In this document: one piece after another, positions 46,241 through 56,830 of the stretch
Layout of the letters: the number at the start of each line of letters is the position of its first letter
Position numbering within the stretch: the first letter of the stretch is position 1
DNA from: Elainella sp. Prado103
GTDB taxonomy: Bacteria > Cyanobacteriota > Cyanobacteriia > Elainellales > Elainellaceae
Length of the DNA: 64,000 nt
Direction of reading: 5' to 3'
NCBI GenBank assembly: GCA_025454395.1
Contig: JALOOM010000003.1
Span: forward strand, 124,001-188,000
Made by a program: the position numbers and the translations under genes
The notes under the pieces: model-generated
What the model was told of the DNA's origin: nothing
The model's database searches: none
What the model saw: the letters and a program-made list of their open reading frames with translations, nothing else

Positions 46241-46409
46241 AGATCGATCGCTCATCCCATCAGGAAGTCGATCGGTTACAGGGATCCAAGATTCAGTCTA
46301 ATGCATTCGAATGCGCCAGGAGAGGCAGGAACAGAGAAGTCAAATACTTGTTGGTATAGCCTCTTCAGTAGGAGCAGTAAAATCCTTACACTGTTGTCGA
46401 TCGGTTAGA

Positions 46410-46443
46410 TCAGTTAAAGCAGTTAAAGCAGTTAAGCAGTTAG
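46410..46443. repeat. 9-nt tandem repeat, about four copies
   Basis: Copies of CAGTTAAAG, the last ones shortened, in the spacer 46159-46656 between the kinase and csbD genes. That spacer also holds the csbD terminator but no gene. Confidence 0.8.
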
Positions 46444-46524
46444 CTACATTGATGGGTCAGTTCATTATAGATATCTACCCAGGTATCCACTATGCCCTGA
46501 AAACAGGCTGCAAAAAAAGGCTGC

Positions 46525-46546
46525 AAAAAAAGGGGGTTGCCCCCCT
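46525..46546 (-). terminator. Rho-independent terminator of csbD
   Basis: On the minus strand a run of G residues pairs with CCCCC around a short loop and is followed by a T-run (the A-run 46525-46531 on the plus strand). It lies 110 nt downstream of the csbD stop. Confidence 0.75.
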
Positions 46547-46656
46547 AACTACTGTGCTTCGGAAAATTGATGGGTGAAATCGATCGCTGATGGCAATTCT
46601 GTGTTCAACCTAATCCAATTCCATGTGAACTTCTATATGAACTTCTGCAATTCAGC

Positions 46657-46839
46657 TTAATCGATCGCCTTTTTGATTTCATCTTTAACGTTCTCAACAG
46701 ATTGCCGAACTTCTGCTTCTGCTTGCTTAGCTTGACCTTCCGCTTTCATTTTGGGATCGCCTGTCACTTCACCGGCTGCTTCCTGCAATTTACCCTCAAT
46801 ATTCTTTAGAGTTGCTTCAACTCGATTTTTAGTGCTCAT
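46657..46839 (-). CDS. CsbD family stress protein
   Basis: A 60-residue hydrophilic, helical protein of the CsbD family: MSTKNRVEATLKNIEGKLQE, AAGEVTGDPKMKAEGQAKQA and a terminal VKDEIKKA helix. These are abundant general-stress proteins of unknown mechanism. GGAG precedes the ATG at good spacing. Confidence 0.93.
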   Translation of the reverse strand: MSTKNRVEATLKNIEGKLQEAAGEVTGDPKMKAEGQAKQAEAEVRQSVENVKDEIKKAID

Positions 46840-47030
46840 CTTAGTTCTCCAGAGTGTATCTTTTCAGCAAACAAATACCATTCAATAGTTTTCAGTTCAC
46901 GCTGACTGGATGCTTGTTGCGTTAGCTGAATAGTTTGCTGCATGTACATTCAATGTAAAGAATCTACGGTGAATCTACCTCTATCAGCAGAGAGATAAAT
47001 TATGGGGATTACTCTATTTTTTGATCGCAA

Positions 47031-47070
47031 TTTCTTGCTCACTCTTTCTTGCTCACTCTTTCTTGCTCAC
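47031..47070. repeat. 14-nt tandem repeat, about 2.9 copies
   Basis: Copies of TTTCTTGCTCACTC in the roughly 400-nt spacer between csbD and the TIGR04376 gene. No gene was seen in that spacer. Confidence 0.85.
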
Positions 47071-47246
47071 AATTATTTAAAGATTGTGGCGTGCTGAATA
47101 ATGAGCAATGCAGTCGCTGCGACTCAGAAATTCCGAATCGATCCCAATCGATCGCGAAATAGTCGATAAGATCAAGAGGGGCAATCTGGCCTCCGTCCAA
47201 CTGGGATGATAGACGATTTTCTTGCAAGGCAATGGAGTGAATGGTG

Positions 47247-47825
47247 ATGGGTTTGTTTGAAGACCTCAGCAGTTTTCTGGAGATGCGGCTAGAAGAATTT
47301 TTGCGTAATAATCCCCATCTAGAGCTGCAAGCCCTGGAAGAGAATTTGCGTGAACAGGAAGAAGAAACCGTTAAGCTGCTAGGTGATCTGCGGTTACGAG
47401 AAACCAAGTTACAAGCGGAAATTTTGGCAACCGCGCAGGAAATTCAGCGCTGGCATGTACGAATTGAGAAAGCTAAAAACGCACAACGGTTCGATCTAGT
47501 CAAGCCAGCCGAGGAACGAGAGGCAGCTCTACTGCGCCAAGGCAATCAACTCTGGGGACAAATGGAGGTCGTCAAGCAGCGCATTCAAGACACGCTTCGT
47601 CTCCAACAAGAAATTCAGGTGCGCAAAAAAGAGGTTAGCGCCAAAGTGGCAGCCGCACGAACCGCTCAATCTACCTATCGCCCTCCCGAAACCGAACAGC
47701 AATGGCAAACTAAGGGCTGGAATCAGAGCTTTCGCAGCACCAGTGGCGATCCATTAGAGCAACAATTTCGCCAATGGGAAACGGACGAGGAATTAGCTGA
47801 ACTCAAGCGACAGATGAACCGTTGA
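47247..47825 (+). CDS. TIGR04376 family coiled-coil protein
   Basis: A 192-residue cyanobacterial protein matching TIGR04376 as I recall it. The N-terminus MGLFEDLSSFLEMRLEEFLRNNPHLELQALEE is followed by about 110 residues of charged coiled coil, then a short disordered linker, and ends DPLEQQFRQWETDEELAELKRQM. The ATG at 47247 is used because GGAG is better spaced for it than for the ATG two codons upstream. It has some resemblance in layout to PspA-like proteins, but homology is not claimed. The function is unknown. Confidence 0.82.
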   Translation: MGLFEDLSSFLEMRLEEFLRNNPHLELQALEENLREQEEETVKLLGDLRLRETKLQAEILATAQEIQRWHVRIEKAKNAQRFDLVKPAEEREAALLRQGNQLWGQMEVVKQRIQDTLRLQQEIQVRKKEVSAKVAAARTAQSTYRPPETEQQWQTKGWNQSFRSTSGDPLEQQFRQWETDEELAELKRQMNR

Positions 47826-48031
47826 CCCACTTTGCCGGTCAGTTACTATGCTCATACCCTGCTCACCGAGCGACACATCAAACCCCTAAAACTTGCTTGC
47901 AACTTGGAGCAGGTTAAGTTAGGATTTGGGGCGACTAAATAATCAGAATATTTCAACGGTTGCTTGAGAGGCTATTTGAGACAAAGTCCAACCAGGTTTT
48001 AGGCTGGCAGACTTTGTTGATCCCAATTGTT

Positions 48032-48147
48032 TTATCCCCAGGTTTTAGCGATTATCCACAGCTTTTCCCCGAGTTTTCCACAGGGTAGAGGGGGTTTTCC
48101 CCAAATTTTCTGGAAGTTTTCCACAGGCTAGCTCCCTTTGGGGAAAA
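48032..48147. other. Cluster of DnaA boxes, possible replication origin (oriC)
   Basis: Seven DnaA-box-like 9-mers lie in 116 bp. Exact TTWTCCACA boxes are at 48052-48060 (TTATCCACA), 48074-48082 and 48117-48125 (both TTTTCCACA). Near matches are TTATCCCCA (48032-48040), TTTTCCCCG (48063-48071), TTTTCCCCA (48095-48103) and, on the minus strand, TTTTCCCCA (48147-48139). TTTTCCACA is the form known for cyanobacterial DnaA. They fill most of the 389-nt spacer between two convergent genes (47826-48214). dnaA and dnaN are not nearby, so this may be oriC or another DnaA-controlled site. Confidence 0.65.
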
Positions 48148-48214
48148 GATCGAGAACGGAGGTTGACTGTTTTTTGCACTCGATCGTTTTATTTCTACAC
48201 ACTATTCCTGCATA

Positions 48215-49822
48215 CTACTCCCACTCGATCGTACCAGGTGGCTTAGAAGTGATATCGTAAACGACGCGGTTGACTCCCCTCACTTCATTGACAATGCGAT
48301 TGGAGATCGTTTCCAGGAGATCATAGGGAACTCTGGCCCAATCAGCAGTCATACCATCTTCACTGGTAACAAACCGGAGCACGATCGGATAGGCATAGGT
48401 GCGCTGATCACCCATCACTCCCACACTACGGACAGGTAGCAATACTGCAAACGCTTGCCACAGTTCGTGGTAATAGCCACAGCGGTTAATTTCTTGCCGC
48501 ACAATCAAATCAGCATCCCGCAAGATATCCAGTCGTTCGTCTGTAATTTCGCCAATGATGCGAATTGCTAGCCCTGGCCCTGGGAAAGGATGGCGCTGGA
48601 CAATTTCTTCCGGTAGCCCGATCGATCGCCCAACCTTACGCACTTCATCTTTGAACAGCTTACGCAGGGGTTCCACCAACTTAAACTGGAGATCTTTTGG
48701 CAGCCCTCCCACATTATGATGGCTCTTAATTTTGACCGCCACCCGCTCACCCGTTTGTGGATCGACATTGGTGTCTGCCGATTCAATCACATCTGGATAC
48801 AGGGTGCCTTGAGCCAGATAGTCAAAGGGACCAAGCCGCTTTGATTCCTGCTCAAACACCCGAATAAACTCATGTCCAATTCGCTTGCGTTTCTCCTCTG
48901 GATCGGTCACACCAGTCAGTTGGGAAATAAATCGCTCGCGAGCATTGACATACTCAACCGGAATATGAAACTGCTCCTGAAACAACTTGATCAAACGTTC
49001 GGGCTCACCTTTGCGCATGAAGCCTTGATCGATAAACATACAGGTGAGTTGATTACCGATCGCCTTATGGAGCAGAAAAGCTAAGGTCGAGGAATCAACT
49101 CCTCCGGAGAGGGCCAACAACACACGTCGATCGCCGACTTTAGCCCGAATTTCTCGTACCGTTTCTTCCACAAACGCGGCTGTCGTCCAGGTCGGCTCAC
49201 AAGCACAGATGTGATAGACAAAGTTGCGAATTAAAGCCTGTCCACCTAAGGAATGCACTACTTCTGGATGAAACTGGACTCCATACAACTTACGATCGTG
49301 ATCGGCAATGGCAGCACAGGGTGTATTGTCGGTATGGGCAAGCAGTTCGAAGCCAACCGGCAATGCAGTAACAGAATCCCCATGGCTCATCCACATCGTG
49401 GTGCCATCTTCAACATTGGTGAGCAGATCGGTAGGATCATCAATGTGTAGCGAGGCCTTCCCATATTCTCCTCGCTCAGCCTGCTCGACCCCACCCCCTA
49501 ACTGCTGCACCATTAGTTGCATCCCATAGCAAACCCCTAAAATCGGAATTCCCAAATTCCAAATTTCCGGATCGCAGTGAGGAGCGCCCCGGTCATAAAC
49601 TGAATTCGGGCCACCAGACAAAATGATGCCCTTGGGGTCGAGTTGACGCAGTTGTTCAACCGTAGTGCGATAAGACAAAACTTCCGAATAGACTTGGGTT
49701 TCGCGAATGCGACGAGCAATCAGCTCAGAGTATTGAGAGCCAAAATCCAGGATGACAATCATCTGGCGATCAAGCCGACTAGCAGACGAAAGCGCTGGGG
49801 ATTGTTCAGTTTGAAGAGTCAC
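48215..49822 (-). CDS. guaA: GMP synthase, glutamine-hydrolysing
   Basis: A 535-residue bifunctional enzyme that converts XMP to GMP with ammonia from glutamine. The N-terminal class I amidotransferase has Cys98 in GVCYGMQLM and His in QFHPEVVHS. The ATP-pyrophosphatase domain has the PP-loop LSGGVDSS (about 239-246), and the C-terminal dimer domain ends [10 protein letters not shown], as is universal. The start is GTG 49822, with AGGACG upstream. It ends 68 nt from the DnaA-box cluster. Confidence 0.97.
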   Translation of the reverse strand: MTLQTEQSPALSSASRLDRQMIVILDFGSQYSELIARRIRETQVYSEVLSYRTTVEQLRQLDPKGIILSGGPNSVYDRGAPHCDPEIWNLGIPILGVCYGMQLMVQQLGGGVEQAERGEYGKASLHIDDPTDLLTNVEDGTTMWMSHGDSVTALPVGFELLAHTDNTPCAAIADHDRKLYGVQFHPEVVHSLGGQALIRNFVYHICACEPTWTTAAFVEETVREIRAKVGDRRVLLALSGGVDSSTLAFLLHKAIGNQLTCMFIDQGFMRKGEPERLIKLFQEQFHIPVEYVNARERFISQLTGVTDPEEKRKRIGHEFIRVFEQESKRLGPFDYLAQGTLYPDVIESADTNVDPQTGERVAVKIKSHHNVGGLPKDLQFKLVEPLRKLFKDEVRKVGRSIGLPEEIVQRHPFPGPGLAIRIIGEITDERLDILRDADLIVRQEINRCGYYHELWQAFAVLLPVRSVGVMGDQRTYAYPIVLRFVTSEDGMTADWARVPYDLLETISNRIVNEVRGVNRVVYDITSKPPGTIEWE

Positions 49823-50354
49823 TGGTGCGTCCTGCGGTGAATTCTGGAAAAGACACTAAAATAGCTTGAACCCAAAACTTTGAATCCAGAGAAATTAAAC
49901 CACTCAATTAAAGTTAACAACGATGTCTAAATATTTTAACTAGAGTAACAAACCTAACCCAAAAGAGGATAGCGAACCTGAGGTTTTCTGCAAGAAGTTT
50001 TCTGCAAGAAGTTTTCTGCAAATTGATCGTCCTGTTTATCAGCCCATCGACCCATCAGCCCATCGATCGCCATCACTATTTTACTACTAGGATAGGTCAG
50101 CCTACTGAAATGGGTCAGTCGTGAGCGCTGGATGGTTCTGCGCTTGACTGCACTTCATTATTTTTCGACCAACAGAAAGAATGTTAATAGCAGACTGGCT
50201 GACGAGTTTCACCTGTCTGTTCGAAAATTAGCGAACTGATCTAAATCAGGCTATGTCTAGCATCAAAAATTTCTTGGACGGAAATACTCAGGATTTTTGC
50301 AACCATTCGTTAAGATCAGGGCATCCCTTAGTCGCGAAATTTAAATAACGCCCT
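49823..50354. other. Spacer between guaA and moaA
   Basis: About 530 AT-rich nucleotides between divergent genes with a tandem repeat at 49983-50022 and short CAGCCCATCGA duplications just after it. No gene or known riboswitch was recognised. Confidence 0.5.
49983..50022. repeat. 14-nt tandem repeat, about 2.9 copies
   Basis: Copies of GTTTTCTGCAAGAA in the guaA-moaA spacer. Confidence 0.88.
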
Positions 50355-51344
50355 GTGAATCCAGTTGTTGACTATCTTCGGATCAGCCTGATCGATCGCT
50401 GCAACTTTCGCTGTCAGTACTGTATGCCTGAAGGGGAAGAACTGGAATACCTACAGCAACAGGATCGTCTGACTAATACTGAGCTACTTACTCTACTGCA
50501 TCAAGTACTGATCCCCTGTGGGTTCACTCGTTTCCGCTTAACAGGAGGTGAACCGTTGTTGCGATCGGGGGTTGTCGATCTGGTGCGATCCATTGCCGCT
50601 TTTCCAGAAACCCAAGACCTCTCCATGACCACGAACGGGTTTCGCCTCGCCGAACTAGCACAGGATCTCTATGATGCGGGGTTACAGCGCATCAACATCA
50701 GCTTAGATTCTTTAGAACCAGAAACCTTTGATCGCATCATCGGCAATCGAGGTCGATCGCGCTGGGAACAGGTTTGGCAAGGCATTCAAACAGCCCATCA
50801 AGTTGGATTCAGCCCCCTCAAGCTCAACGTAGTGGTGATCCCTGGAGTCAATGATCATGAAGTCCTGAATCTTGCCAGCTTGAGTATCGATCGAGAATGG
50901 CATGTGCGGTTTATCGAATTTATGCCGATCGGCAACGCTGAGTTGTTTGATCGCAAAGGTTGGGTGGAATCAGCCACGATCCGGCAGCAAATTCGCGAGC
51001 GATGGGGGCTCACAGAAGGGCAAATTCGCGGCAACGGCCCAGCCGATGTCTTTCGAATTCCAGATGCCAAAGGCACGGTTGGCTTTATTAGTCAGATGTC
51101 AGAATGTTTTTGTGATCGCTGCAATCGGATGCGACTTTCGGCGGACGGGTGGCTACGCCCCTGTCTACTCAACGAAACGGGTCAAATTGATTTGAAGACG
51201 GCGCTTCGTTCAGGAGTCTCGATATCTAATTTGCGCTATCAAGTGCAATCATTGTTGCAAGCAAAACCAGAGATCAATTTCAAAATGCGTGAGTCTGGCA
51301 CAACGGGCGGATATGGACGCACGATGTCGCAGATCGGTGGCTAG
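50355..51344 (+). CDS. moaA: GTP 3',8-cyclase MoaA
   Basis: A 329-residue radical SAM enzyme that starts molybdenum cofactor synthesis from GTP. The N-terminal cluster motif is CNFRCQYC (Cys16, 20, 23). The second cluster is bound by CFCDRC and the Cys in WLRPC near 250-270. The GTGG-type tail is present ([16 protein letters not shown]). The start is GTG 50355 without an obvious ribosome binding site. No other moa or moe gene is nearby. It converges on rpsD. Confidence 0.95.
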   Translation: MNPVVDYLRISLIDRCNFRCQYCMPEGEELEYLQQQDRLTNTELLTLLHQVLIPCGFTRFRLTGGEPLLRSGVVDLVRSIAAFPETQDLSMTTNGFRLAELAQDLYDAGLQRINISLDSLEPETFDRIIGNRGRSRWEQVWQGIQTAHQVGFSPLKLNVVVIPGVNDHEVLNLASLSIDREWHVRFIEFMPIGNAELFDRKGWVESATIRQQIRERWGLTEGQIRGNGPADVFRIPDAKGTVGFISQMSECFCDRCNRMRLSADGWLRPCLLNETGQIDLKTALRSGVSISNLRYQVQSLLQAKPEINFKMRESGTTGGYGRTMSQIGG

Positions 51345-51421
51345 ATCGGGGATTGTGCTGCTGGAGTATCCATTTATCCACCGTTGTCTCTGAATTTATT
51401 GCATAACAGCGAATTGCACAG

Positions 51422-51452
51422 AAGCCCTCTGACTGACGGAATCAGAGGGCTT
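51422..51452 (-). terminator. Terminator between moaA and rpsD
   Basis: AAGCCCTCTGA (51422-51432) pairs perfectly with TCAGAGGGCTT (51442-51452) around nine bases. It lies about 120 nt after the rpsD stop and 78 nt after the moaA stop, and could serve both strands. The T-run is short. Confidence 0.7.
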
Positions 51453-51570
51453 GAATTGAAAACTAGACGGCGCACCGCAGCCGCGCAGATGCGACGAAGA
51501 GAGATAAAAATGATGGAATGGAGGCTTGAAGCCAGACTCGAAGCCTAAGTTTTTAAGCTTGACATGTTTT

Positions 51571-52179
51571 TTAAGCTTGGCGTGAGTAGTACTCAACCAC
51601 GAGCAGTTCATTGACATCAAGTGCGACCCATTCGCGCTCCACAAGCCCATTCACTTTCGCTTGAAGCTTGTTTTTATCAAACTCCAGATGGCTCGGCACA
51701 TAAGACAAGCCTGGAGATTGGAGATTGGACTCCACGAGCTTCCGGGAACGATCGGTATCCCGCACCCCAATCACATCACCTGCTTTGCATTGATAGCTAG
51801 GGATGTCTACCACTCGACCATTAACGGTGACATGACCATGGTTAACCAACTGACGTGCGCCTGGAATGGTAGGAGCCATACCGAGACGGAACACCGTGTT
51901 ATCTAACCGCATTTCCAGAAGTTGCAGCAACACTTGGCCAGTTGAACCCGCGGCGCGACGCGCCTTACGGACATAGCGCAGCATTTGCCGTTCTGAAACA
52001 CCATAGTTAAAGCGGAGTTTCTGCTTTTCTTCCAGACGGATCGCATACTCCGAACGCTTTTTCCGGGCTTGACCATGCTGTCCAGGGGGATATTGCCGTT
52101 TAGCACTTTTCCGCGTCAACCCTGGCAGTTCACCGAGGCGGCGCGTCACCCTCAGGCGGGGACCTCGATATCGCGACAT
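51571..52179 (-). CDS. rpsD: 30S ribosomal protein S4
   Basis: A 202-residue S4, a primary 16S rRNA-binding protein. The N-terminal part ([25 protein letters not shown]) and the RNA-binding S4 domain ([38 protein letters not shown], roughly 92-130) are clear. It ends [14 protein letters not shown]. As is common in cyanobacteria, it stands apart from the main ribosomal protein cluster. Confidence 0.97.
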   Translation of the reverse strand: MSRYRGPRLRVTRRLGELPGLTRKSAKRQYPPGQHGQARKKRSEYAIRLEEKQKLRFNYGVSERQMLRYVRKARRAAGSTGQVLLQLLEMRLDNTVFRLGMAPTIPGARQLVNHGHVTVNGRVVDIPSYQCKAGDVIGVRDTDRSRKLVESNLQSPGLSYVPSHLEFDKNKLQAKVNGLVEREWVALDVNELLVVEYYSRQA

Positions 52180-52475
52180 CTAGCTTCCTCTCTTGAATTA
52201 ATACGTACCCAAAGGGTCTATTATAGCGGCAAGCCCCTAGGTCAAGTCAAGACGTAATTGCAGACAATGGTTGTCCTTGTCCATATTTGCTAGACTGTAT
52301 TGAGAGTCCTAATCACTTAAGGCTCAACTGATTAACAGATGTCATTGAAAATGGAAGAAATCCACTTCATGAAGGGTCAAAAATCGGTTGTGCTAACATA
52401 AGATATTGAGGATATGCTCATACGATCGTTGATTTAGTCGATCAGCTTCATGTTGGCTAAGACAACAGGATATGA

Positions 52476-52754
52476 GTGACTAAAGCCAAGTCAGCATTTA
52501 CACAACCCAACGCTTTGTCTATGACAGAAGGTGTTATGAACCCACCGGTTGCTCACCCGATGGAGAAATTTCAGCGTCAAGTCCGTTCACTCGTTCAGTC
52601 TAAAGCCGTCAAGCCCACTGATAGCCTTTGGAAAATTGCTTTACTCTATGGCGAGGAATGGGCTTATTGGAAACGCGAGCTCCAAGATTTTGACTTTTCT
52701 ATGCAAGATCCGATTAGCGCTCTGCTAGCGGTTGAAACATGGGAAGAAGATTGA
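52476..52754 (+). CDS. DUF4327-like small protein
   Basis: A 92-residue protein. Its C-terminal 65 residues (EKFQRQVRSLVQSKAVKP, LWKIALLYGEEWAYWKREL, DPISALLAVETWEED) follow the pattern of the cyanobacterial DUF4327 family: a helix, a Val-x-x-x-Ser/Lys turn, a central aromatic helix and a final E-x-W-E-x-D. The first 25 residues are extra. The start is GTG 52476 with AGGA upstream. The function is unknown. Confidence 0.75.
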   Translation: MTKAKSAFTQPNALSMTEGVMNPPVAHPMEKFQRQVRSLVQSKAVKPTDSLWKIALLYGEEWAYWKRELQDFDFSMQDPISALLAVETWEED

Positions 52755-52942
52755 GATTTGCTTGCTCAATATTGAATGAATACCAGCTCTTGACCGAGTT
52801 TTCTGCTCAGGCCATTTCGCTCATCCAACGCTTGCCTGATGCAGGTTGGTTTGCCATCTCAGCCGATAGGACTCTCGGTTAGGCTTCTGGGTCAACTCCA
52901 TAGATCAACTTTGATCAGCCATCCAGCCTGCATTTCCTGCTT

Positions 52943-53998
52943 CTAGAGGGCTGATTCAACAGACTCCGGCTGTGCCGGTTGATTTTGAGATAGGGATTGG
53001 GATTCCACATCAATCCACTGCCAGATTTGCTGAAGCATTGGTTCTAAGCCAACTTTGGCGACTGCCGAAACCATGAAGAGCGGGGCATCTGTCTCTTGTT
53101 TTATTTGTGCTGCAACTTCTGAAGGCACAGGGCTATCATTCGGTAACGCATCTAATTTATTGAGGGCAATCACTTGAGGACGATCGATCAATCCTCGGCC
53201 ATAAGCTTGCAACTCAGCTTGAATCGTTCGAAAGGCTTCGATCGGCGATTCTTGCGTAAGATCAATTAAGTGAAGTAACACCCGCGTACGTTCAATGTGA
53301 CGCAAGAACTCATGCCCTAATCCTGTGCCAAGGTGCGCTCCTGCAATTAACCCAGGAATATCGGCAAAAACAGTTCCATCACCCGTCGGTTTACGGACTA
53401 CACCTAAATTAGGAATCAGGGTTGTAAATGGGTAATTGGCAATTTTGGGACGCGCCGCTGATAACGCTGAAATCAACGTAGATTTACCAGCATTCGGCAA
53501 CCCAATAATCCCAACTTCAGCGAGTAATTTCAGTTCTAGCCGAACTGTTTTTATTTCTCCTGGCAACCCTGGCAGGGCTCGTTCTGGTGCCCGGTTATGA
53601 TTGCTGAGAAAATGGCGATTACCGAGACCACCTTTACCACCCTTAGCAATACAAATTTCCTGTCCGGGCGTGATCAAATCACCAATCACTGCTTCGGTTT
53701 CCACATCATAAATTACCGTGCCACAAGGCACTTCGATGCGTAAATCTTGACCGGAAGCCCCAGTCATATTTTTAGATCCACCTTTTTTGCCAGCTTCCGC
53801 TTTGAAATGGCGGGCATATCGAAAATCGAGCAGGGTCTGTAAGTGTTCCACTGCCACAAAAATCACCGATCCACCCTGTCCTCCGTTTCCACCTGAGGGT
53901 CCACCCGCCGGGACATATTTTTCGCGACGAAAGGCGACCATGCCATCGCCACCATCACCTGCCTGAACCTCTACCTGTGCTTGATCGATAAATTGCAT
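52943..53998 (-). CDS. obgE: GTPase Obg/CgtA
   Basis: A 351-residue ribosome-assembly and stress GTPase. The glycine-rich Obg fold covers 1-158 (MQFIDQAQVEVQAGDGGDG, GGNGGQGGSVIFVA). The GTPase domain has GLPNAGKST near 165-173, DIPGLI and NKLD. The C-terminal tail is short and lacks a TGS-like domain, as is usual for cyanobacteria. It stands as a single gene. Confidence 0.96.
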   Translation of the reverse strand: MQFIDQAQVEVQAGDGGDGMVAFRREKYVPAGGPSGGNGGQGGSVIFVAVEHLQTLLDFRYARHFKAEAGKKGGSKNMTGASGQDLRIEVPCGTVIYDVETEAVIGDLITPGQEICIAKGGKGGLGNRHFLSNHNRAPERALPGLPGEIKTVRLELKLLAEVGIIGLPNAGKSTLISALSAARPKIANYPFTTLIPNLGVVRKPTGDGTVFADIPGLIAGAHLGTGLGHEFLRHIERTRVLLHLIDLTQESPIEAFRTIQAELQAYGRGLIDRPQVIALNKLDALPNDSPVPSEVAAQIKQETDAPLFMVSAVAKVGLEPMLQQIWQWIDVESQSLSQNQPAQPESVESAL

Positions 53999-54756
53999 AT
54001 ACTACCCTCCCCTTCTAGATGGTAGATGATTCATGGCATTCACGACTGCTCTTTCCCCACCTGAATTCAGTTTCCGCTAGGGGGAATAGCCTAGAGCCAA
54101 GGTAGATCATGAGACTCAGCTATCCTGCAACTGCCCAGTTGAGAAGCAAAATTGAGCCTATCCTCAAAATCTATACAGAATCTTTACTGCTTTACCCAGC
54201 GATTCCAGACATTGGATCACACCATTGGGTCACTTCATCTGATAGTTTGGGGAGGCAATGGCTTGAGCAGCATCGCTGAGGCAGAAATGCTCAAAAGACC
54301 AGACACTCTCTAGGAGTCCCAGTGGTGAGATGTTCGGTAGTTCACGTCTAGAGTTGCTTGCTTCCTAATTTATGGGCACTCTATCAATTGAGGGGCTGAG
54401 GCTGACCTCAAACTCCTAACTGAGCCAGATATTGAACCAATTCAGTTCCATCAGGCATTCAATCGTGCCTCCATCCAATGCAGCCGAATCACATGTTGCA
54501 GAACTGAATCCTCAACCTGGAGCAGCAATTGGGTGAACCCAGTCAGCGAGTCAGATGAGTCAGATGAGTCAATAGTCAGATGAGTACATTGGCTTAGCCA
54601 GCCCGTTGCGTCAATCGGCTGGATCAGTTTGGTCAATGCATTTGGATCAGTGAGTTTGGTTAGTGAGTCAGGTGAACGGAGCCGTCCACAGTTCATCGGT
54701 TCCAGCGTCAGAACAACGCTTTGTTATGCAGGTGATTCATAAAGGACTTTGAAGGA
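53999..54756. other. Spacer between obgE and gmd
   Basis: About 760 nt between divergent genes, no gene supported. A 9-nt repeat array (CAGATGAGT and variants) lies at 54550-54585, with looser TTGGTCAATGCA/TTGGTTAGTGAGT duplications after it. Confidence 0.5.
54550..54585. repeat. 9-nt tandem repeat (CAGATGAGT)
   Basis: Three copies of CAGATGAGT interrupted once by CAATAGT, in the obgE-gmd spacer. Confidence 0.75.
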
Positions 54757-55833
54757 ATGACACAACGGAAATGTGCGCTCATTACAGGGATTACGGGTCA
54801 GGATGGTTCCTATCTCAGCGAATTGCTGCTGGAGAAAGGCTATGAAGTCCATGGCATTATCCGTCGGACTTCTACCTTCAACACCGATCGCATCGACCAT
54901 ATCTATGAAGATCCACATGAGGAGCGGCCGCAGCTCTTTCTCCATTACGGCGATCTAACCGACGGCACAACACTGCGCCGCATTCTGGAAGAAGTTCAAC
55001 CGATCGAAATCTATAACTTAGGGGCTCAGTCGCATGTGCGAGTCAGTTTTGATTCGCCTGAGTATACCGTCGATGCAGTTGGGATGGGCACCCTGCGCCT
55101 TTTAGAAGCCATTCGCGATTATCAACAGCGCACAGGTAACGAAGTCCGCTTTTATCAAGCGGGTTCTTCCGAAATGTTCGGTAAAGTGATGGAAGTGCCC
55201 CAAAAAGAAACCACACCTTTCTATCCTCGTAGCCCTTACGCCTGTGCGAAGGTCTATGCCCACTGGCAAACGGTCAATTATCGGGAATCCTACAGTCTGT
55301 TTGCCTGTAACGGCATTCTGTTCAACCACGAATCGCCTCGTCGAGGTGAAACCTTTGTCACCCGCAAGATTACTCGTGCAGTCGCTCGCATTGTCGCAGG
55401 TCAGCAGAAGAAGCTTTATATGGGTAATCTTGATGCTAAACGCGATTGGGGCTATGCGAAAGATTATGTACGCGCCATGTGGTTGATGCTACAACAAGAA
55501 CAGCCTGATGACTATGTAGTAGCAACCGGGGAAACTCATGAAATCCGTGAATTTCTTGATTTAGCCTTTGGTTATGTCAACCTGAATTGGCAAGATTATG
55601 TTGAGTTTGATGCTCGTTATCTGCGGCCAGCAGAGGTTGATTTACTGATCGGTGATCCTGCTAAGGCCAAGCAAAAACTCGGTTGGGAACCTTCAGTGAC
55701 CTTTGAACAGCTCGTTCAGCTCATGGTTGAGGCTGATCTAAAAGCACTGGGTCTCGTCCCCTTAAACGGTCATATACTTCAACCCGTATCTGACCATGCC
55801 ACAGTACGTCAGGTTGCGGGAGTAATCAGCTAG
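54757..55833 (+). CDS. gmd: GDP-mannose 4,6-dehydratase
   Basis: A 358-residue short-chain dehydrogenase-type enzyme that turns GDP-D-mannose into GDP-4-keto-6-deoxymannose, the precursor of GDP-fucose and rhamnose for surface polysaccharides. The NADP site is [10 protein letters not shown] (11-20), with [12 protein letters not shown] after it. The catalytic Tyr-x-x-x-Lys lies in [12 protein letters not shown], and the Ser/Glu pair in GSSEMFGKV. The partner gene for GDP-fucose synthase (fcl), often adjacent, is not present here. Confidence 0.95.
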   Translation: MTQRKCALITGITGQDGSYLSELLLEKGYEVHGIIRRTSTFNTDRIDHIYEDPHEERPQLFLHYGDLTDGTTLRRILEEVQPIEIYNLGAQSHVRVSFDSPEYTVDAVGMGTLRLLEAIRDYQQRTGNEVRFYQAGSSEMFGKVMEVPQKETTPFYPRSPYACAKVYAHWQTVNYRESYSLFACNGILFNHESPRRGETFVTRKITRAVARIVAGQQKKLYMGNLDAKRDWGYAKDYVRAMWLMLQQEQPDDYVVATGETHEIREFLDLAFGYVNLNWQDYVEFDARYLRPAEVDLLIGDPAKAKQKLGWEPSVTFEQLVQLMVEADLKALGLVPLNGHILQPVSDHATVRQVAGVIS

Positions 55834-55880
55834 TTTCAGTTTTGTAGGATTTAGCAAATTTCCATAGCACTCTATCCCTG

Positions 55881-55912
55881 AGGCTGATCGAATTGGTCGA
55901 TCAGCCTATTTT
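55881..55912. terminator. Bidirectional terminator between gmd and the ycf23-like gene
   Basis: AGGCTGATCGA (55881-55891) pairs perfectly with TCGATCAGCCT (55897-55907) around five bases, followed by ATTTTG on the plus strand. It lies between two convergent genes. Confidence 0.8.
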
Positions 55913-55934
55913 GTGAAGGTTGGCTATGGCATGA

Positions 55935-56681
55935 CTATGGCAAAATTGACACAGATTGTCGCTCGAGCGCTTCTACTAAACTGCGGACAACGGCGATCAT
56001 GGCTACTTCATTGTTCAAGCGATTAATCGCAGAGCCAACCCCAATGCCAGCCGCTCCTGCTGCGATCGCCATCGGTGCAGTCACATCAGATAGGCCAGAG
56101 GCACACAGCACCGGAACCGTTACCGCTCGCGAAATCGCATGGGCTGCTGCTAGCGTCGGGGCTGCTTTTTCAATTAATCCCAACGTTCCTGCGTGGTTTG
56201 GCTGACTACTTGTGCCACCTTCAGTCTGAATTAAATTAGCACCCGCTTGTACCAGCTCTTCAGCAAGCTGCACCTGTTGATCCAGTTCTAAAATATGAGG
56301 AACAGTTACCGAGAGAGTAGTTTCAGGAAGCAGTGCTCGCGTTTGACCAGTCAATTCCAGCACTTCTGCGGCTTCAAATCGCCGTCCTTGGGCATAAAAA
56401 GCATCAAAGTTACCAATTTCAACCAGATCAGCCCCTGCTACAACTGCGGCAGCTAACTGATTGGGATCAACTGCGGAAACACAGATCGGTAAATTCGTCA
56501 GTTGCTTGCTCAGGCGAACCAAATTGGGATCGGCTGCAATATCTACAAAAGTGGCACCACCCCGTTCGGCTGCTCTCACCACCGCTGCAACTCGATCGGC
56601 ATCAAAATTCATTAAACCGCTGATCACCTTCAGCGCCCGTTTCTGTGCAAACGCCCGTTGTAGAGAGGGATGCATTGTCAT
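55935..56681 (-). CDS. ycf23: Ycf23/DUF561 family protein
   Basis: A 248-residue TIM-barrel-like protein of the Ycf23/DUF561 family, found in cyanobacteria and red-algal plastids. Conserved stretches are ALKVISGLMNFD, GATFVDIAADP, LPICVSAVDP, GADLVEIGNFDAFY, LIQTEGGTSS and VPVLCASGLSDVTAPMAIAAGAAGIGVGSAIN, where the glycine-rich end resembles a phosphate-binding barrel terminus as in HisA/HisF-like enzymes. The reaction is unknown. AGGACTATC precedes the ATG at 56681. Confidence 0.9.
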   Translation of the reverse strand: MTMHPSLQRAFAQKRALKVISGLMNFDADRVAAVVRAAERGGATFVDIAADPNLVRLSKQLTNLPICVSAVDPNQLAAAVVAGADLVEIGNFDAFYAQGRRFEAAEVLELTGQTRALLPETTLSVTVPHILELDQQVQLAEELVQAGANLIQTEGGTSSQPNHAGTLGLIEKAAPTLAAAHAISRAVTVPVLCASGLSDVTAPMAIAAGAAGIGVGSAINRLNNEVAMIAVVRSLVEALERQSVSILP

Positions 56682-56830
56682 GATAGTCCTGTGTTTAACG
56701 ACTCAATTGGAACCATCATACCTGACAGCCGTCTACCGTTGCTCTGCCCTTGAGCTCCGACTCTTCCACCATGAAACTAGATGAAACTGCACTCTACTGT
56801 TTTCACCGAGCCAGCTTAAACTGGGCCAGC

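Noticed and set aside
46311-46577. 88-codon open frame between the kinase and csbD genes
   Set aside because: It spans a tandem repeat and the csbD terminator; sequence is repeat-derived.
48032-48147. Terminator-rich or C-run repeat explanation of the DnaA boxes
   Set aside because: The 9-mers are on both strands at uneven spacing and three match the DnaA consensus exactly, so a plain tandem repeat does not account for them.
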